Assembly (NCBI RefSeq): GCF_016598595.1
Contig: NZ_CP066786.1
Coordinates: forward strand, 1-64,000
Direction: 5' to 3'
DNA: 64,000 nucleotides
Source: Martelella lutilitoris
GTDB lineage: Bacteria > Pseudomonadota > Alphaproteobacteria > Rhizobiales > Rhizobiaceae
The first letter of the stretch is position 1, and each line of letters begins with the position of its first letter. Below, one piece after another: positions 7,813 through 17,924 of the stretch. A program made the position numbers and the translations under genes. The notes beneath the pieces are model-generated. The model worked only from the letters and a program-made list of their open reading frames with translations, made no database searches and was not told where the DNA came from.

Positions 7813-9387
7813 ATGAAGAGCAAGGTCGTCAGCGCGGAAGCCGCCGTCAGCCGGATCGCAGACAATGCCGTGGTTTCGGTCTCGTCTTCCTCCGGTCTCG
7901 GTTGCCCGGACAAAGTGCTGGAAGCGCTCGGCGCGCGTTTCGAGGCAACCGGCCATCCCCGGCGGCTGACCACGCTGCACCCGATTGCCGCCGGCGACAT
8001 GTACGGCATCAAGGGTATAGACCATATCGCGCGCGACGGTCTCTTGGACCGGGTGATCGCCGGCTCCTATCCGAGCGGCGCCTCATCGCTGCCGATGCCC
8101 GAAATCTGGAAGATGATCGTCGAAAACCGGGTAGCGGCCTATAACGTGCCCTCCGGCATCCTGTTCGACATGCACCGCGATGTGGCGGCAAAGCGCCCGG
8201 GCGTGCTCACCCAGGTCGGCATAGACACATTTGTTGACCCTGAACTCCAGGGCTGCGCCATGAACGAGAAGGCTGAGGCGGCCCCGATCGTCAAGCGCGT
8301 CGATTTTGCCGGAGACATCTGGCTGCATTTTGACAATTTCGCCCCGGACGTGACGATCCTCAGGGCGACCACAGCCGATGAACACGGCAACCTCACCTAT
8401 GAGCATGAGGGCGCCTATCTCGGCGGCCTCGATCAGGCGATCGCCGCGCGCAACAATCGCGGCCTCGTCATCGCCCAGGTCAAGCGGGTGACGGCGGCCG
8501 GCTCTCTGCGTCCGCATGACGTGCGCGTTCCCGGCCATCTGGTGGATTGCATCGTGGTCGACCCCGACCAGTACCAGACCACCGAAACGCTCTATGACCC
8601 GGCGATTTCCGGCGAGATCATCCACCCGCTTGCCGATTTCGAGCTGGCCGAATACGGCGTCGAAAAAGTGATCGCGCGGCGCGCGGCGATGGAGCTCGCA
8701 TCCGGCCAGGCCGCCAATCTCGGCTTCGGCATCTGCGCGCTGGTGCCGCGCATCCTGCTGGAGGAGGGCCATGCCGGCGACGTCACCTGGGCAATCGAGC
8801 AGGGCGCCGTCGGCGGCATGCCGCTGACCGGCTTCGCCTTCGGCTGCGCGTCGAACGCCGACGCCTTCATGCCCTCGCCCAACCAGTTCACTTACTTTCA
8901 GGGCGGCGGCTTCGATGTCACATTCCTGTCCTTCCTCGAGGTGGACCGCAAGGGCAATGTCAATGTCTCCAAGCTCGGTAAGAAGCCTTATCTGACGGCC
9001 GGCTGCGGCGGCTTCGTCGACATCACGGCCAATGCCCGCAAGATTGTCTTCGCCGGCCTTTTCGAGGCGGCGGCCGGCCTCAACCTGACGAGTGAGGGCC
9101 TGTTCGTCGAAAAGCCGGGCAAGTTTTCAAAGATGGTCGAGGCCGTGGAACACGTCACCTTCTCGGGCGAACGCGCCAGGGAGAATGGCCAGGACGTGCT
9201 CTATGTCACCGAACGCTGCGTGATGCGCATCGGCGACAACGGCCTTGTCGCCACCGAGATCATGCCGGGCATCGATCCCGAACGTGACATCATCGCCGCG
9301 TCCGGCGGACGGGTCTCCGTCGCCGAAAACGCCACCAGCATGCCGCTGTCGCTGCTGTCTGAACGGAAGATGGGGCTCAAGATATGA
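7813..9387 (+). CDS. Acyl-CoA:acetate/3-ketoacid CoA-transferase (family I, fused alpha-beta)
   Basis: A 524-residue single-chain CoA-transferase of the propionate/acetate CoA-transferase (YdiF) type, with both halves fused. The N-terminal half includes SSSGLGCPDKVLEAL and the glycine-rich HP..AGD..G. The C-terminal half contains WAIEQGAVGG, whose glutamate (E329) matches the residue that forms the covalent glutamyl-CoA intermediate. The enzyme moves CoA from acetyl-CoA or a similar donor to a carboxylic acid. It is coupled to the dehydrogenase gene (3-nt gap) and shares the operon with an enoyl-CoA hydratase, so a CoA-ester stage of breakdown is likely. The acid substrate is unknown. Confidence 0.88.
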   Translation: MKSKVVSAEAAVSRIADNAVVSVSSSSGLGCPDKVLEALGARFEATGHPRRLTTLHPIAAGDMYGIKGIDHIARDGLLDRVIAGSYPSGASSLPMPEIWKMIVENRVAAYNVPSGILFDMHRDVAAKRPGVLTQVGIDTFVDPELQGCAMNEKAEAAPIVKRVDFAGDIWLHFDNFAPDVTILRATTADEHGNLTYEHEGAYLGGLDQAIAARNNRGLVIAQVKRVTAAGSLRPHDVRVPGHLVDCIVVDPDQYQTTETLYDPAISGEIIHPLADFELAEYGVEKVIARRAAMELASGQAANLGFGICALVPRILLEEGHAGDVTWAIEQGAVGGMPLTGFAFGCASNADAFMPSPNQFTYFQGGGFDVTFLSFLEVDRKGNVNVSKLGKKPYLTAGCGGFVDITANARKIVFAGLFEAAAGLNLTSEGLFVEKPGKFSKMVEAVEHVTFSGERARENGQDVLYVTERCVMRIGDNGLVATEIMPGIDPERDIIAASGGRVSVAENATSMPLSLLSERKMGLKI

Positions 9388-9429
9388 TTGCAGGCCACGT
9401 CGCATATTCTGCCGTCACCCCGGCCTCAA

Positions 9430-9456
9430 CAATCTCCCCCCTCAAGGGAGGAGATC
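9430..9456. repeat. Fragment of the bipartite palindromic repeat family
   Basis: AATCTCC...CTCAAGGGAGGAGAT is a small inverted repeat whose sequence matches the outer arm of the larger elements at 18709 and 43455. It lies in the 133-bp gap between the CoA-transferase and hydratase genes and looks like a decayed or solo end. Confidence 0.5.
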
Positions 9457-9520
9457 GGTGGGGGGACTTCGCAAGGCTCGTAGCCAAACCGCTGTTTTCA
9501 AGGACAATGGAGCCCGCCCG

Positions 9521-10288
9521 ATGAGCGCCATTCACCTGATCCCGCACGGACCCATCGCCGAGCTTCGACTGGATAATCCGGCGAAGCTCAATGCCTTCAC
9601 GCCGGACATGCTCGACAGTCTCGAAACCCATCTTGCGGCAATCGAGTCCGATCCGGCGATCCGCTTCGTCATCCTGACAGCCGAAGGCGATCGGGCCTTT
9701 TGCGCCGGCGCCGACATCAATGCCTGGGGCGATCTGTCGCCGGGCGATTTCGCCCGCTTCTGGGTGCGCGACGGGCATCGGCGGTTCGACCGGCTGGCGC
9801 GGCTTTCGAAGCCGACGATCGCGGCCCTTTCGGCCCATACGTTCGGCGGCGGTCTCGAGCTTGCCATTGCCTGCGATATCCGGGTGATGGCGCCGAAGGC
9901 GACGATCGCGCTGCCGGAGCCCAAGGTCGGGATCGTGCCCGGCTGGTCCGGCACGCAGCGCATGACGCGGCTTCTGCCGGAACCCGTGGTCAAGGAAATG
10001 GCGCTCTTTGGCCGGCGCATCGGGGCGGAACGCGCGACCGCGCTTGGCTTTGCCGCGGAGGTTGCGGAAGACTGCCGCGCCCGCGCCTTCGAGATCGCCG
10101 AAGCCGCGCTGGAGACCTCCGCCTATTCCACCGAAATCGTCAAATACATGATCCACGCGGGCGTGGGCGAAGACCGCTCCGCCATGGTCGAAACGCTCGG
10201 CAGCGGCATGATCGCCGCCTCCTTCGACAAGGCCGAGGGCGTTTCTGCCTTTCGCGAAAAACGCAAACCGTCATTCAAGGGCTGCTAG
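9521..10288 (+). CDS. Enoyl-CoA hydratase/isomerase family protein
   Basis: A 255-residue crotonase-fold protein. The oxyanion-hole segments are FCAGADI at residues 60-66 and FGGGLELA at about 108-115. A catalytic-type glutamate is seen in LPEPKVGIVPG (E133). The protein would hydrate or isomerise a CoA ester, such as the product of the CoA-transferase just upstream. ATG 9521 fits the family start. The aldehyde dehydrogenase gene begins 2 nt after the stop. Crotonases also include dehalogenases and C-C hydrolases, so the exact reaction is uncertain. Confidence 0.85.
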   Translation: MSAIHLIPHGPIAELRLDNPAKLNAFTPDMLDSLETHLAAIESDPAIRFVILTAEGDRAFCAGADINAWGDLSPGDFARFWVRDGHRRFDRLARLSKPTIAALSAHTFGGGLELAIACDIRVMAPKATIALPEPKVGIVPGWSGTQRMTRLLPEPVVKEMALFGRRIGAERATALGFAAEVAEDCRARAFEIAEAALETSAYSTEIVKYMIHAGVGEDRSAMVETLGSGMIAASFDKAEGVSAFREKRKPSFKGC

Positions 10289-10290
10289 AC

Positions 10291-11808
10291 ATGACCGACC
10301 TCACCATCATCCCCGCCGTCAACCACACGCCGGAACCGGTTTTCGTCGCCCGGCACCTGATCAACGGAAAATGGCAGGCATCCGCGAACGGCGAAACCTT
10401 TGAGCGCGCATCGCCGGCTCACGGGCAGACGGTGACGGAGGCCGCCCTTGGCGACGTCGCGGAGACGGAAGCGGCAATCGCCGCCGCCCGCACCGCCTTT
10501 GACGACGGGCGCTGGTCGCGCATTTCCGGCAAGGAGCGCGCCGGGATCCTGCTGAAGGTTGCCGCTTTCATCGAACGCGATCGCGATCGCATCGCGCTGC
10601 GCGAGACGCTGGAAAGCGGCAAGCCGATTTCCCAGGCGAAGGACGAGATCGCGGGCGCAGCCGACATCTGGCGCTTTGCCGCCTCGCTCGCCCGTACGGT
10701 TTCCGGCGACAGCCACAATTCGCTCGGCGACGACATGCTCGGCCTGGTGCTGAAGGAGCCGGTCGGGGTCGCTGCTCTGATCGCGCCGTGGAATTTTCCT
10801 TTCCTCATCGTCTCGCAGAAACTGCCCTTTGCCCTTGCCGCCGGCTGCACCGCCGTCGTCAAGCCGTCGGAACTGACGCCATCCTCGGCCGTCATTCTCG
10901 GCGAGCTTCTGATGGAGGCCGGGATTCCCGATGGCGTCGTCAACATCGTGCTCGGCTATGGCGACCCTGTCGGCACGACCATGTGCGAGAGCGAAGGCGT
11001 CGACATGGTGTCGTTCACCGGGTCCACCGCCGTCGGCAAGGCGATCGTGAGAGTGAGCGCCGGAACGCTGAAGAAGGTTTCGCTGGAACTCGGCGGCAAG
11101 AACCCGCAGGTGGTCTTCCCCGATTGCGATCTCGACGAGGCGGCCGATGCCATCGTCTTCGGCGTCTATTTCAACGCCGGCGAATGCTGCAATTCCGGCT
11201 CGCGCATCATTGTGCAGGAGGACATCGCCGAGGCGCTGACCGAAAAAGTGGTTGCGCTGTCGAAAAAGGTACCCTTCGGCGACCCGCTCGATCCGCGCAC
11301 CAGGGTCGGCGCGATCATTTCGGATGCGCATTTCGACAAGATCGACAGCTATGTCGAAGGCGCCAAAGGCGACGGCGCGGCGATACCCCTTGGCGGCGGA
11401 GCGCTTGCCGTGCCGGGGTTGTCAGGCCGGTTCTACGCGCCTACAGTCGTGACGAATGTCAATTCCACCATGGCTGTCGCACGGGAGGAGGTCTTCGGAC
11501 CGGTGCTTTCGGTCTTGACGTTTAGGACGATTGAGGAGGCAATCGCGCTCGCCAACAGCGCCGCCTACGGACTGTCTGCAGGGGTCTGGAGCAACGATGT
11601 CAGCACCTGCCTTGCCTTTGCCCGCCGCGTTCAGGCCGGCACCGTGTGGACCAATACCTGGATGGATGGATTTTCCGAACTGCCCTTCGGCGGCGTCAAG
11701 CAATCGGGCCTCGGCCGCGAGCTCGGCCGCTACGGGCTGGAGGAGTACCTGGAGGTGAAGACCGTGACGATGCGCATCGGACGCACGCGCGCATCCTGGG
11801 TCGACTGA
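10291..11808 (+). CDS. NAD(P)-dependent aldehyde dehydrogenase
   Basis: A 505-residue aldehyde dehydrogenase of normal length. The cofactor segment is APWNFP (165-170) with the NAD-loop FTGSTAVG (242-249). The general-base glutamate is E266 in LELGGK and the catalytic cysteine is about C300 in GECC. The end of the protein has the usual PFGGVKQSG motif. It would oxidise an aldehyde, perhaps one produced by the GMC oxidoreductases of this locus, to the acid that the CoA-transferase could use. That order is inferred from gene content. The gene directly follows the hydratase gene, so the two are co-transcribed. Confidence 0.9.
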   Translation: MTDLTIIPAVNHTPEPVFVARHLINGKWQASANGETFERASPAHGQTVTEAALGDVAETEAAIAAARTAFDDGRWSRISGKERAGILLKVAAFIERDRDRIALRETLESGKPISQAKDEIAGAADIWRFAASLARTVSGDSHNSLGDDMLGLVLKEPVGVAALIAPWNFPFLIVSQKLPFALAAGCTAVVKPSELTPSSAVILGELLMEAGIPDGVVNIVLGYGDPVGTTMCESEGVDMVSFTGSTAVGKAIVRVSAGTLKKVSLELGGKNPQVVFPDCDLDEAADAIVFGVYFNAGECCNSGSRIIVQEDIAEALTEKVVALSKKVPFGDPLDPRTRVGAIISDAHFDKIDSYVEGAKGDGAAIPLGGGALAVPGLSGRFYAPTVVTNVNSTMAVAREEVFGPVLSVLTFRTIEEAIALANSAAYGLSAGVWSNDVSTCLAFARRVQAGTVWTNTWMDGFSELPFGGVKQSGLGRELGRYGLEEYLEVKTVTMRIGRTRASWVD

Positions 11809-11855
11809 GATCGCCGGCCGTCGTCAGGCGGCCTGCGGGGAGAGGAAATGACCAT

Positions 11856-11877
11856 CATGGCCGGCAGGCCGGCCATG
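11856..11877 (+). repeat. Perfect hairpin between aldehyde dehydrogenase and binding-protein genes
   Basis: CATGGCCGGC (11856-11865) pairs perfectly with GCCGGCCATG (11868-11877). The loop is only 2 nt, so in RNA the stem would open by two or three pairs. There is no T-run. It may stabilise the message or set apart the enzyme genes from the transporter genes. Confidence 0.55.
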
Positions 11878-11906
11878 GGGTTTCAAAACGCAAAGAGGAG
11901 GAGACT

Positions 11907-13163
11907 ATGCGTTTGAATTTTGCAAGAAGTGCAGCAATGCTCGCCATCGTGGCGGCGTCCGCGTCCGCGACATCGGTAAAGGCCGAGGATGTGGAGGTCC
12001 TGCACTGGTGGACGGCGGGCGGTGAAGCCGCCGCGTTGAACGTGCTCAAGGAAAATCTGCAGGAGCAGGGCATTGGCTGGCAGGACATGCCGGTTGCAGG
12101 CGGCGGCGGCGAACAGGCCATGACCGTGTTGCGCGCCCGGGTCACCGGCGGCAACCCGCCGGCCGCCGTGCAGATGCTCGGCTTCGACATCACCGACTGG
12201 GCCGCCGAAGGCGCGCTCGCCAACCTGAACGACATCGCCGCCGAAGAGAACTGGGACGAGGTCGTTCCTGCGGCGCTGCAGAAATTCTCCAAATATGACG
12301 GAGAATGGGTCGCGGCTCCCGTCAACGTCCATTCCACAAACTGGGTCTGGGCCAACAAGAAGATCCTCGACGAACTCGGCATCGAGCAGCCCGAGACCTG
12401 GGACGAGCTCGTTGCCGCGATGGACAAGGTGAAGGCCTCCGGCAAGACCGCCGTCGCCCATGGCGGCCAGGCCTGGCAGGACGCCACGATCTTTGACGCC
12501 GTGGTGATGGCGACCGGGGGTCCGGAATTCTACCAGGCCTCGATGGTCGATCTTGACCCGGACGCGCTCGGCTCCGACACGATGAAGGAGGTCTTCGACC
12601 GCATGACCGTGATCCGCGGCTATGTGGACGACAACTTCTCCGGTCGCGACTGGAACCTGGCATCGGCCATGGTCATCAATGACGAGGCCGCCTTCCAGTT
12701 CATGGGCGACTGGGCCAAGGGTGAATTCCTGAAGGCCGGCTTGACGCCGGACGAGGATTTCCTGTGCTTCCGCTTCCCCGGCACGCAGGACCAGGTGACG
12801 TTCAACTCCGACCAGTTCGCCTTCTTCCAGCAGGGCGACGAGCCGACGCCGGAACAGGCGGCGCTGGCCAAGGCGATCATGTCGCCGGAATTCCAGTCGG
12901 CCTTCAACGTCGTCAAGGGCTCGGTGCCGGCGCGCACCGACGTCTCGGACGAAGCGTTTGACGCCTGCGGCAAGAAGGGCATGGCCGATCTGGCCGCAGC
13001 CTCCGAAAGCGGCAACCTGTTCGGTTCGATGGCGCATGGTCACGCCAACCCGGCCTCCGTCAAGAACGCCATGTATGACGTGATCACCGCCCAGTTCAAC
13101 GGCGAGTACGACAGCGAAACCGCGACCGAGGAACTGGTCACGGCGGTGCAGATCGCGCAGTAA
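11907..13163 (+). CDS. CUT1-type sugar ABC transporter, substrate-binding protein
   Basis: A 418-residue exported binding protein. The signal peptide covers about residues 1-26, ending in SATSVKA with cleavage before EDVEVLHWW. The mature start ([19 protein letters not shown]) and the later tryptophans resemble the GtsA glucose/mannose-type binding proteins of the solute-binding family 1. GAGGAGGAG precedes ATG 11907. Two permeases and an ATPase follow, separated by 378 bp with a palindromic repeat. The ligand is probably a monosaccharide or small glycoside; the sequence does not identify it. Confidence 0.88.
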   Translation: MRLNFARSAAMLAIVAASASATSVKAEDVEVLHWWTAGGEAAALNVLKENLQEQGIGWQDMPVAGGGGEQAMTVLRARVTGGNPPAAVQMLGFDITDWAAEGALANLNDIAAEENWDEVVPAALQKFSKYDGEWVAAPVNVHSTNWVWANKKILDELGIEQPETWDELVAAMDKVKASGKTAVAHGGQAWQDATIFDAVVMATGGPEFYQASMVDLDPDALGSDTMKEVFDRMTVIRGYVDDNFSGRDWNLASAMVINDEAAFQFMGDWAKGEFLKAGLTPDEDFLCFRFPGTQDQVTFNSDQFAFFQQGDEPTPEQAALAKAIMSPEFQSAFNVVKGSVPARTDVSDEAFDACGKKGMADLAAASESGNLFGSMAHGHANPASVKNAMYDVITAQFNGEYDSETATEELVTAVQIAQ

Positions 13164-13279
13164 CGCGAGAGGCCGGGGGCGCCGGCGCGCCCTCGGCGTT
13201 CTGCTGCGATAGCTGGTCTGCCTGGGTACGCTTCCTCGTTTGCAGCGGAATTAAGTCCCGAGCCGAGCCGCTTGCGCCA

Positions 13280-13421
13280 ACTCTTCTCTCCCGCTGGCGG
13301 GAGAGATGCCCCGAAAGGGGCAGTGAGGGTGGCGCGACGGATCAGATCGTGAGGGCGTTCGCGGGGGTAGACTCCCCCTCACTGTCGCTATCGCGACATC
13401 TCTCCCCTCCGGGGCGAGAAG
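13280..13421. repeat. Bipartite palindromic intergenic repeat (copy 1)
   Basis: Two hairpin modules flank a spacer of about 45 nt. The left module is CTCTCCCGCTGGCGGGAGAG followed by GCCCCGAAAGGGGC. The right module is CTGTCGCTATCGCGACATCTCTCCCCTCC. GAGGG at 13325-13329 and CCCTCACTG near 13376 can pair across the spacer. The order and sequence match the copies at 18709 and 43455, so this is a dispersed family. It occupies most of the 378-bp gap at 13164-13541; nothing else is evident there. Confidence 0.75.
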
Positions 13422-13541
13422 ACTTGGGCTTTGCGGCAACGAGCCGACAAAGCTTTCACGGGAAGAGGCCCGCCAGCGCTTGCAGGGCTAACAACAACAC
13501 ATCGGCGAACCCTTTAGGCTTCGCCAACCCGGAGGATAGGA

Positions 13542-14444
13542 ATGGCTTCGTCTGCAGCAAGACGAGGGAGCGCGGGGGATTTCCTGCGTGACGCCCTGCC
13601 GAAAATCGTGCTCAGTCCGTCGCTGGCGATGGTGCTGATCTTCGTCTACGGCTTCATCGCCTTTACCGTCTATCTGTCGTTCACCGACAGCCGCATCCTG
13701 CCGAGCTATGATCTCGTCGGCTGGAAGAACTACATCAACCTCTTCCGGCTGAGGGCCTGGACGATCGCGGTCAAGAACGTCGTCATCTTCGGTGGGCTTT
13801 ATATCACCTTTTGCTGTTTCATAGGCCTGATGCTGGCGATCTTTCTCGACCAGAAGATCCGCGCGGAGGGCTTTATCCGGTCCATCTACCTCTATCCGAT
13901 GGCGCTGTCCTTCATCGTCACCGGCACGGCGTGGAAATGGTTCCTCGACCCCGGCATCGGCCTTGAGGCGGTGCTGCATTCCTGGGGCTGGACCAGCTTC
14001 CAGTTCAACTGGATCAAGTCGAACCAGATGGCGATCTACACCATCGTCATTGCCGCCGTGTGGCAGACCTCAGGCTTCGTCATGGCGATGTTCCTTGCGG
14101 GCCTTCGCGGCATCGACAACGAGGTGCTGAAGGCCGCCCAGATCGACGGCGCTTCCAACTTTTCGCTCTACCGGCGCATCGTCATTCCGCAGCTCCGCCC
14201 GGCCTTCATGTCGGCGATCGTCGTGCTCGCCCATATGGCGATCAAGTCCTATGACCTCGTGATTGCCCTGACCGGCGGCGGGCCGGGACGGGCCACCGAG
14301 CTTCCGGCAACCTTCATGTATTCCTACACATTCACCCGCAACCAGATGGGCATCGGTGCCGCTTCCGCCGTGATCATGCTGATGTCGATCGCCGCGATCA
14401 TGGTGCCCTATCTGTGGTCGGAACTGAGGGAGAAGCAGCAATGA
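13542..14444 (+). CDS. CUT1-type sugar ABC transporter, permease 1 (MalF-like)
   Basis: A 300-residue inner-membrane permease with about six hydrophobic segments (near 25-48, 82-105, 115-135, 168-190, 225-245 and 272-293). The EAA coupling loop is EVLKAAQIDGASNFSLYRRIVIPQLRP. It pairs with the next permease to form the channel for the sugar delivered by the binding protein. The stop overlaps the second permease start by 4 nt (ATGA). A typical ribosome site (GGAGGATAGG) precedes ATG 13542. Confidence 0.92.
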   Translation: MASSAARRGSAGDFLRDALPKIVLSPSLAMVLIFVYGFIAFTVYLSFTDSRILPSYDLVGWKNYINLFRLRAWTIAVKNVVIFGGLYITFCCFIGLMLAIFLDQKIRAEGFIRSIYLYPMALSFIVTGTAWKWFLDPGIGLEAVLHSWGWTSFQFNWIKSNQMAIYTIVIAAVWQTSGFVMAMFLAGLRGIDNEVLKAAQIDGASNFSLYRRIVIPQLRPAFMSAIVVLAHMAIKSYDLVIALTGGGPGRATELPATFMYSYTFTRNQMGIGAASAVIMLMSIAAIMVPYLWSELREKQQ

Positions 14445-15322
14445 GCTCGAATGCTTCCACACAGGTCGTCTCGACCGGACGCGGCGCGCGCTTCGTCATC
14501 TACACGATCCTCCTGATCTTCTGCCTCTATTACCTGCTGCCGCTTTACGTGATGGTGGTGAACTCGCTCAAGCCGCTTCGCGAGATTCAGGCGGGCGGAA
14601 TGATGAACCTGCCGGATGCCTGGACGCTCGAACCGTGGAAAAGCGCCTGGTCGACGGCGCAGATCGGCGTGCAGGCGACGGGCCTGAAACCCTATTTCAT
14701 GAACTCGATCCAGATGGTGGTGCCGGCCGTCGCCATCTCCACCGTGCTCGGCGCGCTCAACGGCTATGTGCTGACCAAGTGGCAGTTTCGCGGCCACAAG
14801 ATCATCTTCGGCCTTCTGCTCTTTGCCTGCTTCATCCCCTTCCAGATCGTGCTGATCCCGATGGCGCGCATTCTAGGCATCATGGGCATTGCCGGCTCCG
14901 TGCCGGGGCTGATCTTCGTGCATCTGGTCTATGGCATCGGCTTCTCGACGCTTTATTTCCGCAATTACTACGCCCAGTTCCCCGATGAACTGGTGCGCGC
15001 GGCTCAGATCGACGGGGCGGGATTCTTCACGATCTTCCGCCGCATCATGCTGCCCTCATCCGGGCCGATCGCGGTGGTCTGCGTCATCTGGCAGTTCACC
15101 AATATCTGGAACGACTTCCTGTTCGGGGCGTCCTTCTCCGACTTCAACAGCCAGCCGATGACGGTGGCGCTCAACAATCTCGTCCAGTCCTCCACCGGCG
15201 TGAAGGAATACAATGTCCACTTCGCCGGCGCGATCATGGCGGCATTGCCGACGCTTCTCGTCTACATCGTCGCCGGTCGCTACTTCGTGCGCGGCCTGAT
15301 GGCCGGCAGCGTGAAAGGGTAA
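14441..15322 (+). CDS. CUT1-type sugar ABC transporter, permease 2 (MalG-like)
   Basis: A 293-residue partner permease with six predicted membrane segments. The coupling loop is ELVRAAQIDGAGFFTIFRRIMLP. A MalG-type permease starts with a hydrophobic segment near residues 20-40 and ends with a membrane span and a short RGLMAGSVKG tail, as here. ATG 14441 was chosen for the 4-nt overlap with the first permease. The ATPase gene starts 4 nt after its stop. Confidence 0.92.
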   Translation: MSSNASTQVVSTGRGARFVIYTILLIFCLYYLLPLYVMVVNSLKPLREIQAGGMMNLPDAWTLEPWKSAWSTAQIGVQATGLKPYFMNSIQMVVPAVAISTVLGALNGYVLTKWQFRGHKIIFGLLLFACFIPFQIVLIPMARILGIMGIAGSVPGLIFVHLVYGIGFSTLYFRNYYAQFPDELVRAAQIDGAGFFTIFRRIMLPSSGPIAVVCVIWQFTNIWNDFLFGASFSDFNSQPMTVALNNLVQSSTGVKEYNVHFAGAIMAALPTLLVYIVAGRYFVRGLMAGSVKG

Positions 15323-15326
15323 AAGC

Positions 15327-16436
15327 ATGGGTTTTCTCAAGATTGATCACGTCACCAAGAGTTTTGGCGCGTTAACGGTGCTGCACGAGACGAATATCGC
15401 CGTGGAAGAAGGCGAGTTCCTGGTGCTCGTCGGCCCGTCCGGCTGCGGCAAGTCCACGCTTCTCAACATGATTGCCGGGCTGGAGCCGACCTCCAGCGGC
15501 GATATCTCCATCAACGGCCGGTCAATGAACGGCGTCAGGCCCGCAGACCGCAACATCGCCATGGTGTTCCAGTCCTATGCACTCTATCCGAACATGAATG
15601 TCGGCGAGAACATTTCCTTCGGGCTGGAAATGCACGGGGTGCCCAAGGCCGAGCGCGACAAGGCGATCGATCAGGTTGCCGACCTCCTGCAGATCAAGCA
15701 CCTCCTGAAGCGCAAGCCCGGCCAGCTTTCCGGCGGGCAACGCCAGCGCGTCGCCATGGGCCGCGCCCTTGTGCGCAATCCGGACGTGTTTCTGTTCGAC
15801 GAGCCGCTGTCGAACCTCGATGCAAAACTCCGCGTCGACATGCGCACCGAGATCAAGAAGCTGCACCAGAAGCTCGGCACCACGATCGTCTACGTCACCC
15901 ATGACCAGATCGAGGCGCTGACGCTCTCGACCCGCATAGCGGTGATGTTCGGCGGCCATGTGCAGCAACTCGGCACGCCGAAGGAGATCTACGACAATCC
16001 GGCCAACATGTTCGTCGCGGGTTTCATGGGCTCGCCGTCGATGAACCTGTTTCCGGCGAGGATCGTCGTCAAGAACGGAACGGCGGCGGCCGAATTCGCG
16101 CTTGCCGATGGCGGCACGGCGCATCTGCCCTTCCCCGGCGACGCCATGGCCGCGCATGATGGCCGTGACATCATTCTGGGTATACGCCCGGAAGCCGTCA
16201 CCGATGAACTCGGCGCCGACCGCTCCTCCAATGCCGTCCACACGATCAATGCCAGAATTGAAGTGACCGAGCCGGCGGGCTCCGACCTTTTCGTCGTCAC
16301 CCAGCTTGGCGGCAAGGAGGTAACCGCCCGGTTCCGCGCCGATGTCGAGGCGAAGCCGGGCGATACCTTCCCCTTCGCCGTCAACATGGAAAAGGCGGTC
16401 GCCTTCGATCCCGAAACCGAACAGCGTATCGGATAG
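15327..16436 (+). CDS. Sugar ABC transporter, ATP-binding protein (UgpC/MalK type)
   Basis: A 369-residue ATPase. Walker A is GPSGCGKST (about residues 36-44), the signature is [17 protein letters not shown], Walker B is [12 protein letters not shown] and the switch histidine is in VYVTHDQ. The C-terminal TOBE/OB region (about 240-369) is the MalK-type regulatory part. It drives the two permeases just upstream. The GMC oxidoreductase gene begins 3 nt after its stop, which ties transport and oxidation genes into one transcript. Confidence 0.93.
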   Translation: MGFLKIDHVTKSFGALTVLHETNIAVEEGEFLVLVGPSGCGKSTLLNMIAGLEPTSSGDISINGRSMNGVRPADRNIAMVFQSYALYPNMNVGENISFGLEMHGVPKAERDKAIDQVADLLQIKHLLKRKPGQLSGGQRQRVAMGRALVRNPDVFLFDEPLSNLDAKLRVDMRTEIKKLHQKLGTTIVYVTHDQIEALTLSTRIAVMFGGHVQQLGTPKEIYDNPANMFVAGFMGSPSMNLFPARIVVKNGTAAAEFALADGGTAHLPFPGDAMAAHDGRDIILGIRPEAVTDELGADRSSNAVHTINARIEVTEPAGSDLFVVTQLGGKEVTARFRADVEAKPGDTFPFAVNMEKAVAFDPETEQRIG

Positions 16437-16439
16437 GTC

Positions 16440-17924
16440 ATGAACCGTTCACCAGACGTGGTCATCATTGGCTCGGGCATGGGGGGCGCGACGCTTGCCG
16501 CTAGCCTCGCCCCGAGCCGAGCCGAGATCGTCATTCTGGAGCGCGGCGAACAGATCCCCGACGACGCGCCGGCGCGCGACCCCGACCGCATCTACAGGAA
16601 CAGCGCCTTCCGCTCCGGCGAGACCTGGCTCGACGGGCAAGGCAAGCGGTTCTCGCCCGGCAATTACTACAATGTCGGCGGCAATTCGAAATTCTACGGC
16701 GCGGTGCTGCTGCGCTACCGCAGGCAGGATTTCCAGGCGATGGAGCATGAGGGCGGCATCTCGCCCGCATGGCCGTTTCCCTATGAGGTGCTTGCGCCCT
16801 ATTATATGGCGGCGGAAAATCTCTACCGGGTGCGCGGCGATGCGACGAGCGACGCCACCGAGCCCGCCCATGACGGACCCTATCCCTTTCCACCGGTTCC
16901 CGACGAGCCGGCGATCGCCGCCGTGCGCAAAAGGCTTGGGAAAGCGGGCGTTCGCCCCTTCACCCTGCCGCTCGGCGTCGACATCGACACCTGGCTTTCC
17001 CATGGGGCAGATGGCTGGGATGGTTATCCCGACATTCGCTCGGGCAAGATGGATGCGGAAACCTGTGGGCTTTCGGCCGCATTGTCTCATGACAATGTGA
17101 CGCTCGTCACCGGTGCGCGCGCCACCGGGCTCGAAGCCGAACCCGGCGGGCGTCGCATTATCCGCGTCAGCTACGACAAGGACGGCGAAACCGTGACGCT
17201 CACCCCGCGCTTCGTGGCCCTTGCCGCCGGCGCGGTGCAGAGTGCGACCCTGTTGCTGAAGAGCGGGCTCGCCAATTCCTCCGATCAGGTCGGCCGCAAT
17301 TTCATGAACCACAATGCCTCGGCGCTGATCGCCTATGATCCGCGCTTTGTGAATGACAGCATCTACCAGAAGACCTTCGGCATCAATGACTGGTATTTGA
17401 GCGACGGGCACAACGGCCCGCCGCTCGGCAATGTCCAGCTTCTGGGCCGGGTGGTGCCGAAAATCCTGAAGGCCAGCGTGCCATCCCTGCCGATGGCGGC
17501 CTGCCGCCATATCTCGCGCCATGCCGTCGATCTCTATGCCATATCGGAGGATCTGCCGGACCCGGATAGCCGGATTGTCGTCAAGGGCGATGATATCCAG
17601 CTTATCTGGCGTCGTTCCAACATGGCCGCGCACCAAAAACTTGTCGAAAAGACGAAGAAGACGCTGAAGGCCGCCGGTTTCCCGATCGTGCTGTCGCGGC
17701 TCTTCGATGGCCGCGTGCCCTCGCATCAATGCGGCACGGCGCGCATCGGCAGCGATCCGAAAACGGCGGTGCTTGATCCTGATTGCCGCAGCTTCGACCA
17801 TGAAAACCTGTTCGTCACCGACGCCTCGGCCCTGCCGACCTCGGCCGCCGTCAACCCGGCGCTGACGGTCGCGGCGCTTGCGATGAAGGCGGCGGATACG
17901 TTGAAGAAGGAGCTTGGCGCATGA
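16440..17924 (+). CDS. GMC-family FAD-dependent oxidoreductase (1)
   Basis: A 494-residue flavoprotein. The FAD-binding N-terminus is VVIIGSGMGGATLAASLA (about residues 7-24). The C-terminal GMC segment includes SHQCGTARIGSDP and NLFVTDASALPTSAAVNPALT, with the active-site histidine in SHQCGT and the asparagine in NPALT. Members oxidise sugar or alcohol hydroxyls, including C3 hydroxyls of glycosides. There is no signal peptide or adjacent cytochrome subunit, so a cytoplasmic enzyme is likely. It overlaps the SDR gene by 4 nt and follows the transporter ATPase by 3 nt, so its substrate is probably the imported compound. Confidence 0.87.
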   Translation: MNRSPDVVIIGSGMGGATLAASLAPSRAEIVILERGEQIPDDAPARDPDRIYRNSAFRSGETWLDGQGKRFSPGNYYNVGGNSKFYGAVLLRYRRQDFQAMEHEGGISPAWPFPYEVLAPYYMAAENLYRVRGDATSDATEPAHDGPYPFPPVPDEPAIAAVRKRLGKAGVRPFTLPLGVDIDTWLSHGADGWDGYPDIRSGKMDAETCGLSAALSHDNVTLVTGARATGLEAEPGGRRIIRVSYDKDGETVTLTPRFVALAAGAVQSATLLLKSGLANSSDQVGRNFMNHNASALIAYDPRFVNDSIYQKTFGINDWYLSDGHNGPPLGNVQLLGRVVPKILKASVPSLPMAACRHISRHAVDLYAISEDLPDPDSRIVVKGDDIQLIWRRSNMAAHQKLVEKTKKTLKAAGFPIVLSRLFDGRVPSHQCGTARIGSDPKTAVLDPDCRSFDHENLFVTDASALPTSAAVNPALTVAALAMKAADTLKKELGA

